DNA of 64,000 bases, taken from positions 4,030,001 to 4,094,000 of the forward strand of contig OZ252296.1 in the NCBI GenBank assembly GCA_965250245.1, given 5' to 3'. Source of the stretch: JABDIP01 sp965250245 (GTDB taxonomy: Bacteria; Pseudomonadota; Alphaproteobacteria; DSM-16000; Inquilinaceae). The notes below the pieces were generated by a model. It was not told the origin of the DNA, made no database searches, and saw only the letters and a program-made list of their open reading frames with translations. Shown here piece by piece: positions 49,630 through 58,944 of the stretch. Position numbers and translations under genes: made by a program. Numbering within the stretch: the first letter of the stretch is position 1; the number at the start of each line of letters is the position of its first letter.

Positions 49630-50940
49630 TCAGCCCCCCGCCCGCTGGTCCAGCCTGACCGGTTTGGCCGCCGGCTCCTGTTCCTCGACAAAGAGCTCCG
49701 AGAGCGGAACATCGAGCACTGAGTGCTGGCCGTCCTCTGCCGCCTTCAGCAGGTTTTCGACCCGCTGTTCGTGGGAGGGATGGCCGGCGACCGCCCCTTC
49801 CGCGCCACGCAGCCCGATCTGAAGGGCCGTCAGCAGGTCCTGCAGGGTCGCGGTCGTGGGATCGCGGGCCAGCAGCCAACGGTCATTGGCGGTCTTCTCC
49901 ACGAACCGTGCCTGGCGCAGCTGGGCCAGCAGATCCTCCAGGATCACCACTTGAACCGGCAATTGCCGCAGCAGGGCTTTGCGCTTGAGCCCTCCGCCGG
50001 TTTTCGACGCGAGCGCCAGTTCGCGCAGCACCGCGAAACCGAGCATGACCCGTTGCGCCGGCGCCGTCGCGCCCGCCTCGCTGCCGAACAGCCGGTCGGC
50101 CCGCCAATCCGGCAGTGCGGCGGCGATCAGCGCCCCGATCAGCACGATCGACCAGGCGACGTAGAGCCAGACCAGGAAGATCGGCACCGTCGAGACGGCG
50201 CCGTAGATGGTCTCGTAGACCGGGAAGGCCGCCAGATAGGCCGCGAACCCGCCCTTGGAGATCTCGAACAGCGTCGCCGCCACCAGCCCGCCGACGGCGG
50301 CGTCGCGGGCCTGTACCGGCCGGTTGGGGATGATCCAGTAGAGCGCCGTGAAGCCGACGAATTCGAAGACGCCGGGCAGCAGCCCGACAAAGGGCTGGAA
50401 GCTGAGCACCTGGCTGCCGAGCTCTGATTGAAGGACGAACTGCCCGGTGATCGACAGGCTGGCGGCGAACATCACCGGGGTCAGGGTCAGAATCGCCCAG
50501 AAGGACAGCAGCCGCACCAGCCAGGGCCGCGACTCGCGCACCCGCCAGATGCTGTTGAAGGCGCCCTCGATGGTCGCCAGCAACAGCACGGCCGTCACCA
50601 CCAGCCCGACAAGCCCGACCGAGGTCAGGCGCCCGGCATTGGAGACGAACCGGTCGAGGTATTCCTGCACCGCGGTGCCGACCTGCGGCACCAGATTGTC
50701 GAAGATCAGCCGCTGGGCGCTCGCCTCGATGTCCTGGAAGGCCGGAAAGGCACTGACGACGCCGATGGTGATGGTCATCAGCGGCACCAGTGCCAGCAGA
50801 GATGTGTAGGTCAGGGCCGCCGCGGACTGCGGGCAGCGGTCCTCGGAAAACCGCCGTGCCGCGTAGCCGAGAAAGCGGCCCGATTCGGCCGCCATGCGCC
50901 AGGCGCGCGACCACCCTTCCTGGCTCTTGGAGCCGCTCAA
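49630..50940 (-). CDS. YihY/BrkB-family inner-membrane protein
   Basis: A 436-residue polytopic membrane protein of the YihY/virulence-factor BrkB family. About six TM segments lie between residues 40 and 290, with the family pattern RRFSEDRCPQSAAALTYTSLLALVPLMTI at the start, a central SIWRVRESRPWLVRLLSFWA and WLYVAWSIVLIGALIAAALPDW. The last about 130 residues are a soluble winged-helix-like tail. The TTG at 50940 keeps the SRAWRMAAESGRFLGY segment that aligns with family N-termini; the ATG at 50892 is the alternative. Function in the family is unsettled (formerly miscalled ribonuclease BN). Confidence 0.88.
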   Translation of the reverse strand: MSGSKSQEGWSRAWRMAAESGRFLGYAARRFSEDRCPQSAAALTYTSLLALVPLMTITIGVVSAFPAFQDIEASAQRLIFDNLVPQVGTAVQEYLDRFVSNAGRLTSVGLVGLVVTAVLLLATIEGAFNSIWRVRESRPWLVRLLSFWAILTLTPVMFAASLSITGQFVLQSELGSQVLSFQPFVGLLPGVFEFVGFTALYWIIPNRPVQARDAAVGGLVAATLFEISKGGFAAYLAAFPVYETIYGAVSTVPIFLVWLYVAWSIVLIGALIAAALPDWRADRLFGSEAGATAPAQRVMLGFAVLRELALASKTGGGLKRKALLRQLPVQVVILEDLLAQLRQARFVEKTANDRWLLARDPTTATLQDLLTALQIGLRGAEGAVAGHPSHEQRVENLLKAAEDGQHSVLDVPLSELFVEEQEPAAKPVRLDQRAGG

Positions 50941-51054
50941 ACCACGGGCTCCCGCCGCGTCGACAGGCGCCGTCGGGCCGGTTTGACCGCCCTATCCATT
51001 GGTGTAGGATCAGCGCTCCCGAACCGGGCCTGGATCCCCTTACGAGGCAGTCGC

Positions 51055-51894
51055 ATGACCGTTCCCTCCCCCCTCATGGCCGGCAAGCGCGGGCTGATCA
51101 TGGGCGTTGCCAATGATCGCTCGATCGCCTGGGGCATTGCCAGCGCCTGCGCTGCGCAGGGGGCCGAATTGGCGTTCACGTTCCAGGGTGAAGCCTTGGC
51201 CCGGCGTGTCAAGCCGCTTGCCGAGTCGGTCCGGTCCGAGCTGGTGCTGCCGTGCGACGTCACCGACGAGGGCAGCATCGACGCGGTGTTCGAGACGCTG
51301 AACGAGGCCTGGGGCTCGCTAGATTTCCTGGTGCACGCGATCGCCTTCTCCGACAAGTCGGAGCTGGACGGACTGTACCTGGACACCACGCGGGAGAACT
51401 TCCTCAAGACCATGGATATCTCCTGCTACAGCCTGACCGCAGTCGCCCAGCGGGCGGTGCCGCTGATGGCCGAAGGCGGCAGCATCCTCACCCTGACCTA
51501 TTACGGCGCCGAGCGCGTCATGCCGCACTACAACGTCATGGGCGTCGCCAAGGCGGCGCTGGAGGCCAGCGTGCGGTATCTGGCGGTCGATCTCGGCGGC
51601 CGCGGCATCCGCGTCAACGCCGTCTCGGCCGGCCCGATCAAGACGCTGGCGGCCAGCGGCATCGGCGATTTCCGCTACATATTGAAGTGGAACGAGTTGA
51701 ACGCGCCGTTAAAGCGCAACGTCACCACCGACGAGGTCGGCGGCGCCGGCCTCTACCTGCTGAGCGATCTGGGCAGCGGCGTCACCGGTGAGGTGCACCA
51801 CGTCGATTGCGGCTATCACACCGTCGGCATGGTCGCGGTGGACAGCGCCGCCGACACCGCCGAGCTGCTCCAGGGCCTGGCGCCCAAGGACTGA
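51055..51894 (+). CDS. fabI: Enoyl-[acyl-carrier-protein] reductase (NADH)
   Basis: Catalyses the last reduction of each fatty-acid elongation cycle. The 279-residue SDR-type enzyme has the FabI cofactor motif GVANDRSIAWGIA (17-29), the HAIAFSDKSEL segment near 94-104, and the catalytic set Y149/Y159/K166 (Y-x6-K as YNVMGVAK), then AGPIKTLAASGI, the substrate-binding loop. This is the triclosan-target class rather than FabV or FabL. The ATG at 51055 is used because the upstream open frame is non-coding. Its stop overlaps the GNAT gene by one base (TGATG). Confidence 0.96.
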   Translation: MTVPSPLMAGKRGLIMGVANDRSIAWGIASACAAQGAELAFTFQGEALARRVKPLAESVRSELVLPCDVTDEGSIDAVFETLNEAWGSLDFLVHAIAFSDKSELDGLYLDTTRENFLKTMDISCYSLTAVAQRAVPLMAEGGSILTLTYYGAERVMPHYNVMGVAKAALEASVRYLAVDLGGRGIRVNAVSAGPIKTLAASGIGDFRYILKWNELNAPLKRNVTTDEVGGAGLYLLSDLGSGVTGEVHHVDCGYHTVGMVAVDSAADTAELLQGLAPKD

Positions 51895-52391
51895 TGACGA
51901 TCGACATCCGCCACGCGACGGCGGCGGATCGCGATGCGCTGGCCGAGCTGTTCCACGACATGGACCGGCATTACTGGGGCGACGACGCGCCGTCCCCGGA
52001 TGAATGGCGCCGGTTCCTCGACGCGGTGGTGCTGCCGGCCTCGAAGTCCTGCGAGATCGTCATCGCCGAGGAGAACGGCACGCTGATCGGGCTTGCCACA
52101 TTCGCCATCGTCTATCCCGCCGTCGATCTGTCGGGCCAGATGTTCATGAAGGAGCTCTACACCACCGCCGCGGCGCGCAGCCAGGGGGTCGGGCGGCGGA
52201 TCATGGCGTTCCTGGCCAGGCTGGCCGGTGAGCGCGGCTGCTCGCGCATCGACTGGGTGACCGAGCGCACGACGCCCCGCGCCATGGCGTTCTATGACCG
52301 CATCGGTGCGGAGCGCATGGACGAGCGGGTGTACTACCGCCTGACCGGCGACGCCTTGTCGGCCCTGGCCGGCGAGACCCATGGCCAGTAA
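51894..52391 (+). CDS. GNAT-family N-acetyltransferase
   Basis: A 165-residue acetyltransferase of the GNAT fold. It opens MTIDIRHATAADRDALAELFHDM, has the acetyl-CoA-binding loop ARSQGVGRRIMAFL (Q/RxxGxG/A) near residues 95-108, and WVTERTTPRAMAFYDRIGAER with the C-terminal AxxFYxxxGF pattern. All GNAT motifs are present; the acceptor (protein, amine or small molecule) is unknown. It is translationally coupled to fabI at its start, and its end overlaps aroC by 11 bp, so it belongs to a fabI-GNAT-aroC operon. Confidence 0.9.
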   Translation: MTIDIRHATAADRDALAELFHDMDRHYWGDDAPSPDEWRRFLDAVVLPASKSCEIVIAEENGTLIGLATFAIVYPAVDLSGQMFMKELYTTAAARSQGVGRRIMAFLARLAGERGCSRIDWVTERTTPRAMAFYDRIGAERMDERVYYRLTGDALSALAGETHGQ

Positions 52392-53460
52392 CAGCTTCGG
52401 CGACATCTTCCGCTTCACCACCTGGGGCGAGAGCCACGGGCCGGCGATCGGCTGCGTGATCGACGGCTGCCCGCCGCTGATCCCCCTGGACGAGACCGAC
52501 ATCCAGCCCTGGCTCGACCGCCGCCGCCCCGGCCAGTCGCGCCACACCACCCAGCGCCGCGAGCCCGACCAGGTGAAGATCCTGTCCGGCACTTTCGAGG
52601 GCAAGACCACCGGCACCCCGATCTCGCTGGTCATCGAGAACAAGGACCAGCGCTCCAAGGACTACAGCGAGATCGCACGCAGCTTCCGCCCCGGCCACGC
52701 CGACTACACCTATTGGGCCAAATACGGCATCCGCGACTATCGCGGCGGCGGCCGCTCCTCGGCCCGCGAGACCGCCAGCCGCGTCGCCGTCGGCGCCGTC
52801 GCCCGCAAGGTCCTGGGCGACGCCATCACCATCCGCGGCGCCCTGGTCTCCATGGGCACCGAGACCATCGACCGCGACGACTGGGACTGGGACGAGGTCG
52901 GCCGCAACCCGTTCTTCACACCGGATGCAGAGGCCGCCGGCCGTTGGGTCAAATACCTCGACGGCATCCGCAAGAAGGGCTCCAGCGTGGGCGCGGTGAT
53001 CGAGGTGGTGGCCTCGGGCGTGCCCGCCGGCCTCGGCGACCCGATCTACCGCAAGCTCGACTCCGAGCTGGCCACCGCGATGATGACGATCAATGCGGTC
53101 AAGGGCGTGGAGATCGGCGCCGGTTTCGCCGCCGCGGCGCTGACCGGCGAGGAGAACGCCGACGAGATGCGCTCCGGCAATGACGGCCCGGCCCGCTTCC
53201 TCTCCAACAATGCCGGCGGCATCCTCGGCGGCATCTCCACCGGCCAGGACGTGGTCGTGCGTTTCGCCGTCAAGCCGACCAGCTCGATCCTCACCCCGCG
53301 CAAGACGGTGGACGTCGAAGGCCGCGAAACCGACATCGTCACCAAGGGCCGCCACGACCCCTGCGTCGGTATCCGTGCGGTGCCGGTCGGCGAGGCGATG
53401 ATGGCGTGTGTGCTGGCCGATGCAGTGCTCAGGCAGCGGACGCTGAACCCGTCGAGCTGA
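52381..53460 (+). CDS. aroC: Chorismate synthase
   Basis: The final shikimate-pathway enzyme, converting EPSP to chorismate with reduced FMN. The 359-residue protein has all three signatures: GESHGPAIGCVIDGCP near residue 16, the RPGHADYTYWAKYGIRDYRGGGRSSARETASRVAVGA block at about 104-140, and RHDPCVGIRAVPVGEAM near the end. The usual length is about 350-365. The start at 52381 overlaps the GNAT gene by 11 bp. No sign of insertion or truncation. Confidence 0.97.
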   Translation: MASNSFGDIFRFTTWGESHGPAIGCVIDGCPPLIPLDETDIQPWLDRRRPGQSRHTTQRREPDQVKILSGTFEGKTTGTPISLVIENKDQRSKDYSEIARSFRPGHADYTYWAKYGIRDYRGGGRSSARETASRVAVGAVARKVLGDAITIRGALVSMGTETIDRDDWDWDEVGRNPFFTPDAEAAGRWVKYLDGIRKKGSSVGAVIEVVASGVPAGLGDPIYRKLDSELATAMMTINAVKGVEIGAGFAAAALTGEENADEMRSGNDGPARFLSNNAGGILGGISTGQDVVVRFAVKPTSSILTPRKTVDVEGRETDIVTKGRHDPCVGIRAVPVGEAMMACVLADAVLRQRTLNPSS

Positions 53461-53499
53461 CCCGCCGGCCGACAAACCTGATTTCATGGGAACTGATCG

Positions 53500-54261
53500 A
53501 TGACGTTTGCCAGATACCCAAGCCTCAAGGACACGGTCGTCTTCGTGAGCGGCGGTGCGTCCGGCATCGGCGAGGAGATCGTGCGCGCCTTTGCCGAGCA
53601 GGGCTCGCGGATCGGCTTCGTCGATATCGATGCCGAGCGCGGTGGTGCGCTTGCGGATGAGCTTGCCGAGGCGGGTACGGCCGTCCACTTCGAGGCCTGC
53701 GACTTGCGGGACATCGATGCGCTGAAGGCCGCCTTCGCAGCGCTACAGGAGGCGATCGGGCCGGCGACCGTGCTGGTCAACAACGCGGCGCGGGACGATC
53801 GGCATGGTTGGGAGGACGTGACGCCGGAGTATTACGACGAGCGGATCGCCACCAATATCCGGCACATGTTCTTCGCGACCCAGGCGGTTGCGCCGGGCAT
53901 GATCGCGGCCGGCAAGGGTTCGATCATCAATATGGGCTCCAATTCCTGGTGGGAATCGGCGGGCGGCATGCCGGCCTACACGACGGCCAAGGCGGCGGTG
54001 CATGGCATGACCCGGTCCTTCGCCCGCGATCTCGGCCGGCACCGCATCCGGGTGAATACCATCGTCCCCGGGTGGATCATGACAGAGCGGCAGAAGGAGC
54101 TGTGGGCAACGCCGGAGGCGCTGGAGCGACACCGTGAGAACCAGTGCCTGCCGGATTTGATCGAGCCGGTCTATGTCGCCCGCATGGTGCTGTTCCTGGC
54201 CTCCGACGACGCCGCCATGTGCACCGCCAACAACTACATGGTCGAGGCCGGATCGATCTGA
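53500..54261 (+). CDS. SDR-family oxidoreductase
   Basis: A 253-residue short-chain dehydrogenase/reductase. The cofactor motif is SGGASGIG near residue 17, an acidic VDIDAE after beta-2 suggests NAD(H) preference, NNAA replaces NNAG, the catalytic Ser is in NMGSNSWW, and Y-x3-K is in AYTTAK. C-terminal residues after VPGWIMTERQ include CLPDLIEP and TANNYMVEAG. Similar enzymes act on sugars or sugar acids, but I cannot assign the substrate. It follows aroC by 39 bp on the same strand. Confidence 0.9.
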   Translation: MTFARYPSLKDTVVFVSGGASGIGEEIVRAFAEQGSRIGFVDIDAERGGALADELAEAGTAVHFEACDLRDIDALKAAFAALQEAIGPATVLVNNAARDDRHGWEDVTPEYYDERIATNIRHMFFATQAVAPGMIAAGKGSIINMGSNSWWESAGGMPAYTTAKAAVHGMTRSFARDLGRHRIRVNTIVPGWIMTERQKELWATPEALERHRENQCLPDLIEPVYVARMVLFLASDDAAMCTANNYMVEAGSI

Positions 54262-54343
54262 TTGCCCGCGTGGACGCAGCCGACGCGCCATGGTTTAACT
54301 CTCAGCCGCAAGCCCCCGGCCGAACCGTGAAGGATCGTTGCCG

Positions 54344-54916
54344 ATGCCCCAGCCAGATCATGTCATGGACCTGCCGGTGCCCGACCCGGACGGGCTCGAG
54401 GAAGACCTGCAGGCCTATTTCGCCAAGTGCCAGGAAAAGCTGGGCCTGGTGCCCAACGTCCTGAAGGCCTACAGCCTGCGACCGGCCAAGCTGCGCACCT
54501 TCATCGCGCTCTACAACGAGCTGATGCTGGGCGACAGCGGCCTCTCCAAGCTGGAGCGGGAGATGATCGCGGTCGTCGTGTCGTCGGCCAACCACTGCTA
54601 TTATTGCCTGGTGGCGCATGGTCAGGCGGTGCGGCATTTCTCCGGAGATCCGGAGCTCGGCGAGATGCTGGTGATGAACTACCGGGTCGCGCCGCTGGAG
54701 CCGCGTCAGCGGGCGATGCTGGACTTCGCCTGGAAACTGACCACCGCGCCGCACACGATCGTCGATGCCGACCGCGCCGGTTTGCGCGAGCACGGATTTG
54801 CCGAGGAAGACATCTTCGACATCTGCGATGTCGTCGGGTTCTTCAACATGTCGAATCGGGTGGCGACCGGCGTCGATATGATGCCCAACCGAGACTATCA
54901 CGCGATGGATCGATGA
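54344..54916 (+). CDS. AhpD-like / peroxidase-related protein
   Basis: A 190-residue all-helical protein of the carboxymuconolactone decarboxylase/AhpD superfamily. The redox signature is complete: E71 or E73, then C85-x2-C88 and H92 in NHCYYCLVAHG, as in AhpD proton-relay centres. The N-terminal block EKLGLVPNVLKAYSLRPAKLRTF matches the uncharacterised peroxidase-related group. It would reduce peroxides or recycle another peroxidase. I use the ATG at 54344 rather than the TTG at 54338. The stop overlaps the sppA start by 4 bp (ATGA). Confidence 0.9.
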   Translation: MPQPDHVMDLPVPDPDGLEEDLQAYFAKCQEKLGLVPNVLKAYSLRPAKLRTFIALYNELMLGDSGLSKLEREMIAVVVSSANHCYYCLVAHGQAVRHFSGDPELGEMLVMNYRVAPLEPRQRAMLDFAWKLTTAPHTIVDADRAGLREHGFAEEDIFDICDVVGFFNMSNRVATGVDMMPNRDYHAMDR

Positions 54917-56688
54917 GACTCTGGCGCATTCTGGTCGGCGGCTTCGCCGTCATCGGCCTCCTGTCCGTCCTGGCGGTCATCGCCGTCTTCGCCGTCACCT
55001 TCAGCCTGCTCGGTTCTGCCGGCGTGCCGCCGGCGCCGCCGGAGTCCATCGTGCTGCGGCTCGATATGCGCACGGGGCCGCCGGACCGGCAACCGCAGGA
55101 CCCGCTGTTCGGCCAGCTTGGCGGCCGGGGCACCACGCTGCGGGAGCTGGTGCGGGCCATCGACCTGGCCCGCGACGACCAGCGGGTCGTCGGGATCGTC
55201 GGCCATTTCGACGGCGACGCCTTCGGCATGGCGACGGCGCAGGAGCTGTCCGCGGCGCTGGCCCGCTTCCACGAAAGCGGCAAGTTCACCATCGCCTATG
55301 CCGACACCCTGGGCGAATCGGGCGCCGGCAACGTTGCCTACTATCTGGCGTCCGGGTTCGACGAGGTGTGGATGCTGCCGCTTGGCACGCTGGGCCTGAC
55401 CGGATTTCGCGCCGAGATGCCGTTCGCCCGCGAGGCGCTGAACGATTTCGGCATCGATCCGCAATTCACCCGGCGCGGCGACTACAAGAATTTCTCGGAG
55501 ATGTTCACCGAGCGGGACTTCACCCCGGCCAACCGGGAGATGACCGAGAGCCTGATCGGCGACCTGTTCGACCAGTTGATCGCCGGCATCGCCGGCCATC
55601 GCGACATCGTCGAGGGGCGGGTGCGTGGCCTGGTCGATGGCGCGCCGTTCACCGCGGCGGAAGCGGTCGAATTCGGGCTGATCGACCGGCTGGCGACACG
55701 CCAGGACCTGCGCGATGAGATCAAGGCCCGGGCGGGCGAGGAATCCGGGACCCTGAGTGCCCGGGAGTACCTCGCGGTCGCGCCGTCGGACGAGTCCGAG
55801 GAGCGGGCCCGGATCGCCCTGGTCTACGCCTACGGCACCGTCGCGCTGGGCAATAACGGCGATTCGGCCCTGGCCGGACAGGTCATGGGCGCGGACACCG
55901 TCGCCGGCGCGATCAACGAGGCGATCGACGACGATAGCGTCCAGGCGATCGTCCTGCGCATCGACAGCCCCGGCGGATCGCCGGTGGCCTCGGAGATCAT
56001 CGGCGGCGCCGTCGACCGGGCGGCGGCGGAAGGCAAGCCGCTGATCGTCTCCATGGGCGAGGTGGCGGCCTCGGGCGGATACTGGATCGCCGCCGGCGCC
56101 CAGCAGATCGTCGCCCAGCCGGCGACGATCACCGGATCGATCGGCGTCGTGTCCGGCAAGTTCGATACCGAGGATCTCTGGGACGACATCGGCATCAACT
56201 GGGGCAGCGTGCAGCGCGGCCGCAACGCCGATCTGTGGTCGGCGACCTCGGGCTTCTCACCGACCGGCGCCAACCGCCTGGATGCGCTGATCGACGATAT
56301 CTATTCCCGCTTCCTCGACCGGGTCGCCGCCGGGCGCGGCATGGATCGCGCGGAGGTCGACGCGGTCGCGCAAGGCCGGGTGTGGACCGGCGCCCAGGCC
56401 CAGACCCGTGGCCTGGTCGACCAGCTCGGCGGGTTGTCGGTGGCCTTGGACGCCGCCCGGACCGCCGCCGGTGTGGCGCCGGAGGCCGGCACCGACCTGG
56501 TCATCCTGCCGCGCCGCCCCAACCCGTTCGAACAGCTCTTCGAGCTTGCCGCCGGCGGTGGCCTCGACAGCGCCCGACGGCTGGACGCTGCGGCCGAGCG
56601 GCTGGAGCCGTACCTTCAGACGTTGGCACCGGTTTTGGATGAGCCGGGAACGCAACTCCTGCGCATGCCGGAGTTGGTGATCCGCTAG
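54913..56688 (+). CDS. sppA: Signal peptide peptidase SppA, 67-kDa type
   Basis: A 591-residue inner-membrane serine protease that degrades cleaved signal peptides. A single TM helix lies at about residues 10-34. Two tandem S49 domains follow; the catalytic dyad is K192 (DYKNFSEMFTERDFTPAN) in the first and S387 (GEVAASGGYWIAAGA) in the second, matching the K209/S409 arrangement of E. coli SppA. PATITGSIGVV follows the nucleophile. The start overlaps the AhpD-like stop (ATGA). The stop codon shares CTAG with the convergent tlyA stop. Confidence 0.95.
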   Translation: MRLWRILVGGFAVIGLLSVLAVIAVFAVTFSLLGSAGVPPAPPESIVLRLDMRTGPPDRQPQDPLFGQLGGRGTTLRELVRAIDLARDDQRVVGIVGHFDGDAFGMATAQELSAALARFHESGKFTIAYADTLGESGAGNVAYYLASGFDEVWMLPLGTLGLTGFRAEMPFAREALNDFGIDPQFTRRGDYKNFSEMFTERDFTPANREMTESLIGDLFDQLIAGIAGHRDIVEGRVRGLVDGAPFTAAEAVEFGLIDRLATRQDLRDEIKARAGEESGTLSAREYLAVAPSDESEERARIALVYAYGTVALGNNGDSALAGQVMGADTVAGAINEAIDDDSVQAIVLRIDSPGGSPVASEIIGGAVDRAAAEGKPLIVSMGEVAASGGYWIAAGAQQIVAQPATITGSIGVVSGKFDTEDLWDDIGINWGSVQRGRNADLWSATSGFSPTGANRLDALIDDIYSRFLDRVAAGRGMDRAEVDAVAQGRVWTGAQAQTRGLVDQLGGLSVALDAARTAAGVAPEAGTDLVILPRRPNPFEQLFELAAGGGLDSARRLDAAAERLEPYLQTLAPVLDEPGTQLLRMPELVIR

Positions 56689-57443
56689 GCGGCCGCCCGG
56701 TCGCGGCTGCCGGCGATCAGGTATTCGACGTTCCCCTCGGGCCCGGTGATCGGGCTCTCCGTCACGCCCTGGACCGTCCAGCCCGGTTGCGCCGCGAGCC
56801 AGTCTTCGATGTGCCGGCACACCTTGGCGCGCTGGGAGGGGTCGCGGACCACGCCGCCCTTGCCGACCTGGCCGCGGCCGACCTCGAATTGCGGCTTGAT
56901 CAGCGCGACGAGGCGGGCGCCCGGCGCGGCCAGCGCCATTCCGGCCGGCAGAACCTTGGTCAGGCTGATGAAGCTGGCGTCGCAGACGATGATGTCGACC
57001 GGCTGCGGGACGAGGTCAGCGGTCAGGTTGCGGGCGTTGGTGCGTTCCAGAACCACGACCTGATCATGCTGGCGCAAGGTCCAGGCCAACTGCCCATGGC
57101 CCACATCCACGGCATAGACCCGGGCGGCGCCGTGATGCAGCAGCACGTCGGTGAAGCCGCCGGTCGAGGCGCCGATGTCCAGGCAGACCCGGCCTGCCGG
57201 GTCGATGCCGAATTCGGCAAGCCCCTTCTCAAGCTTCAGCCCGCCGCGGCTGACCCAAGGATGGCCGCGGCCCTTGACCGACAGGTCGGACTCGGTGGGC
57301 AGGGTCTCCCCGGGCTTGGCGACCCGCCGGGTGCCGGCATAGACCGCGCCGGCCATGATCAGCGCCTGGGCCTTGGTCCGGCTCTCCGCGAGGCCGCGCT
57401 CGACCAGCATCTGGTCGGCGCGCATCCGGCGCGCCGCCGTCAC
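56685..57443 (-). CDS. tlyA: TlyA-type rRNA 2'-O-methyltransferase / hemolysin A family
   Basis: A 252-residue RNA methyltransferase. The N-terminal S4 RNA-binding domain is MRADQMLVERGLAESRTKAQALIM; then RGGLKLEKGL leads to a Rossmann methyltransferase with the SAM motif LDIGASTGGFTDVLL, ISLTKVLP and LIKPQFE. K, D, K, E catalytic positions typical of RrmJ-like enzymes appear present. In mycobacteria TlyA methylates 16S and 23S rRNA. I start at the GTG at 57443, which overlaps the MATE stop (GTGA); an ATG at 57425 is the alternative. It overlaps sppA tail-to-tail by 4 bp. Confidence 0.9.
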   Translation of the reverse strand: MTAARRMRADQMLVERGLAESRTKAQALIMAGAVYAGTRRVAKPGETLPTESDLSVKGRGHPWVSRGGLKLEKGLAEFGIDPAGRVCLDIGASTGGFTDVLLHHGAARVYAVDVGHGQLAWTLRQHDQVVVLERTNARNLTADLVPQPVDIIVCDASFISLTKVLPAGMALAAPGARLVALIKPQFEVGRGQVGKGGVVRDPSQRAKVCRHIEDWLAAQPGWTVQGVTESPITGPEGNVEYLIAGSRDRAAA

Positions 57444-58864
57444 GCGCTTGCACCGGCCAGCTGCGCATAGCCGGACACCCATCGGTCGCGGCGATGGAAG
57501 CGGTAGGTGGCGACCACTGCGACACAGGCAAGCCCAACCGCCAGCCCGATCCAGACGCCCATGCCGCCCAGCGGCGTCGACAGCCCGAGCGCCGCGCCGA
57601 TGGCAAAGCCGATCGGCCAGTATCCGATCAGGGCGATGACCATCGGCACCTTCGTGTCCTTCAATCCGCGCAGGATGCCGGCGGCGATGACCTGGACGCC
57701 GTCCACGAGCTGGAACACCGCCGCCACGCCCAGGAACACGACCGCGACCGCGGCAACTTCCAGGTTTCCGGGCTTGTCGAAATCCAGGAACAGATCCACC
57801 AGGGTCCAGGGCACAAGCCAGAACAGCATGATGGGCAGGATCGCGTAGGTGCTTCCGAGCGCCAACGCCACCCAGCCGGCGCGATGCACGCCGTCCCGGT
57901 TGCCTCGGCCGACGGCCAGCCCGACGCGGACCGTTGCCGCCTGGCTGATCCCCAGCGGCACCATGAAGGCAACCGCGGCGCATTGCAGGGCAATGCCGTG
58001 GGCCGCCAATTCGTTTGTGCCGATCAGCCACATCAGGAAGGCGGCGGCGGAGAACATGCCCGCCTCGGCCAGGATCGCCAGGCCGATCGGCAGGCCGATG
58101 CGCAGGATCTCGCGGAACCGGGGCCAATCGGGCCGCCAGAACCGGACCAGGAGGTAATAGCGCTTGAACTGCCGGTCCTTGAGCACGAAGGCCATCAGCA
58201 CCAGGAACATCACGGCGTTGACGATCGACGTGCTGACGCCGGCTCCCACAACGCCTAGCGCCGGGGCCCCGAAATTGCCGAACATCAGTGTGTAGTTGCC
58301 CAGAGCGTTGACGCCGATGCCCAGGACCGTGACCACCAGCACCGAGCGCGGCCGGCTGTGGGCGGACACGAAGCTCCGCAGCACGACGATCCAGAGCGAC
58401 GGCACCAGGCTCCACACCGCGGCCCGCAAATAGGCCTGGGCCAGCGCGGAGCTGTCATCGGCGGCATCGAAAAACCGGAAGATGGTCTCGACGTTCCACA
58501 GCAGGATGCTCATCGGCACCGCGTAGATCAGCGCCACCCAGAACCCCTGGCGTGCGGTCCGGCGTATGGCCCGGAACTGCCGCGCGCCCAGGGCCTGGGC
58601 CATCATCGGCGCGGTCGCCGTGACGATCCCCATGCCGAACAGGAAAGTCGGGAACAGCATGTTGGCGCCCAGCGTCCCGGCGGCGAGAGGCTCCCGCCCC
58701 AGCCAGCCCATCATCAGGACGTCGGTCGTCTGGATGGCGATCTGGGCCAGTTGGGTAAGCGCCAGCGGTATCGCGAGCTTCAGGGAGCTCGCGATTTCGT
58801 CGCGCCAAGCGCCAACGCCCGGAGCCGACAGGCCCCGGGCGGGATCGGAATACCGCTGCGTCAT
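57440..58864 (-). CDS. MATE-family efflux transporter (NorM-like)
   Basis: A 474-residue inner-membrane multidrug exporter with twelve TM helices in two homologous halves. It begins with an amphipathic DEIASSLKLAIPLALTQLAQIAIQTTDVLMMGWLG, the MATE start, and has the symmetric LAAHGIALQCAAVAFMVPLGISQAATVRVG in the second half. The conserved TM1 acid is replaced by the TTDVLMMG aspartate as usual. Proton- or sodium-coupled drug export is inferred. It lies between dxs and tlyA, genes that are often adjacent in relatives, and next to an inverted REP-like pair, so it may be an insertion. The start at 58864 is followed by a polar 40-residue tail. Confidence 0.92.
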   Translation of the reverse strand: MTQRYSDPARGLSAPGVGAWRDEIASSLKLAIPLALTQLAQIAIQTTDVLMMGWLGREPLAAGTLGANMLFPTFLFGMGIVTATAPMMAQALGARQFRAIRRTARQGFWVALIYAVPMSILLWNVETIFRFFDAADDSSALAQAYLRAAVWSLVPSLWIVVLRSFVSAHSRPRSVLVVTVLGIGVNALGNYTLMFGNFGAPALGVVGAGVSTSIVNAVMFLVLMAFVLKDRQFKRYYLLVRFWRPDWPRFREILRIGLPIGLAILAEAGMFSAAAFLMWLIGTNELAAHGIALQCAAVAFMVPLGISQAATVRVGLAVGRGNRDGVHRAGWVALALGSTYAILPIMLFWLVPWTLVDLFLDFDKPGNLEVAAVAVVFLGVAAVFQLVDGVQVIAAGILRGLKDTKVPMVIALIGYWPIGFAIGAALGLSTPLGGMGVWIGLAVGLACVAVVATYRFHRRDRWVSGYAQLAGASA

Positions 58865-58944
58865 GGCGGCCACTATGGGCCATCGCATGCGGCAAGAAAA
58901 GCCGCGGAATCGGGTCAACACAGGAGAATCTTGGTCGCAGCGCC

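Noticed and set aside
54427..58415. Apparent N-terminal extensions fusing the AhpD-like region to sppA and the MATE region to tlyA
   Set aside because: The extensions are out-of-frame readings of neighbouring genes; ATGA and GTGA overlaps give normal starts.
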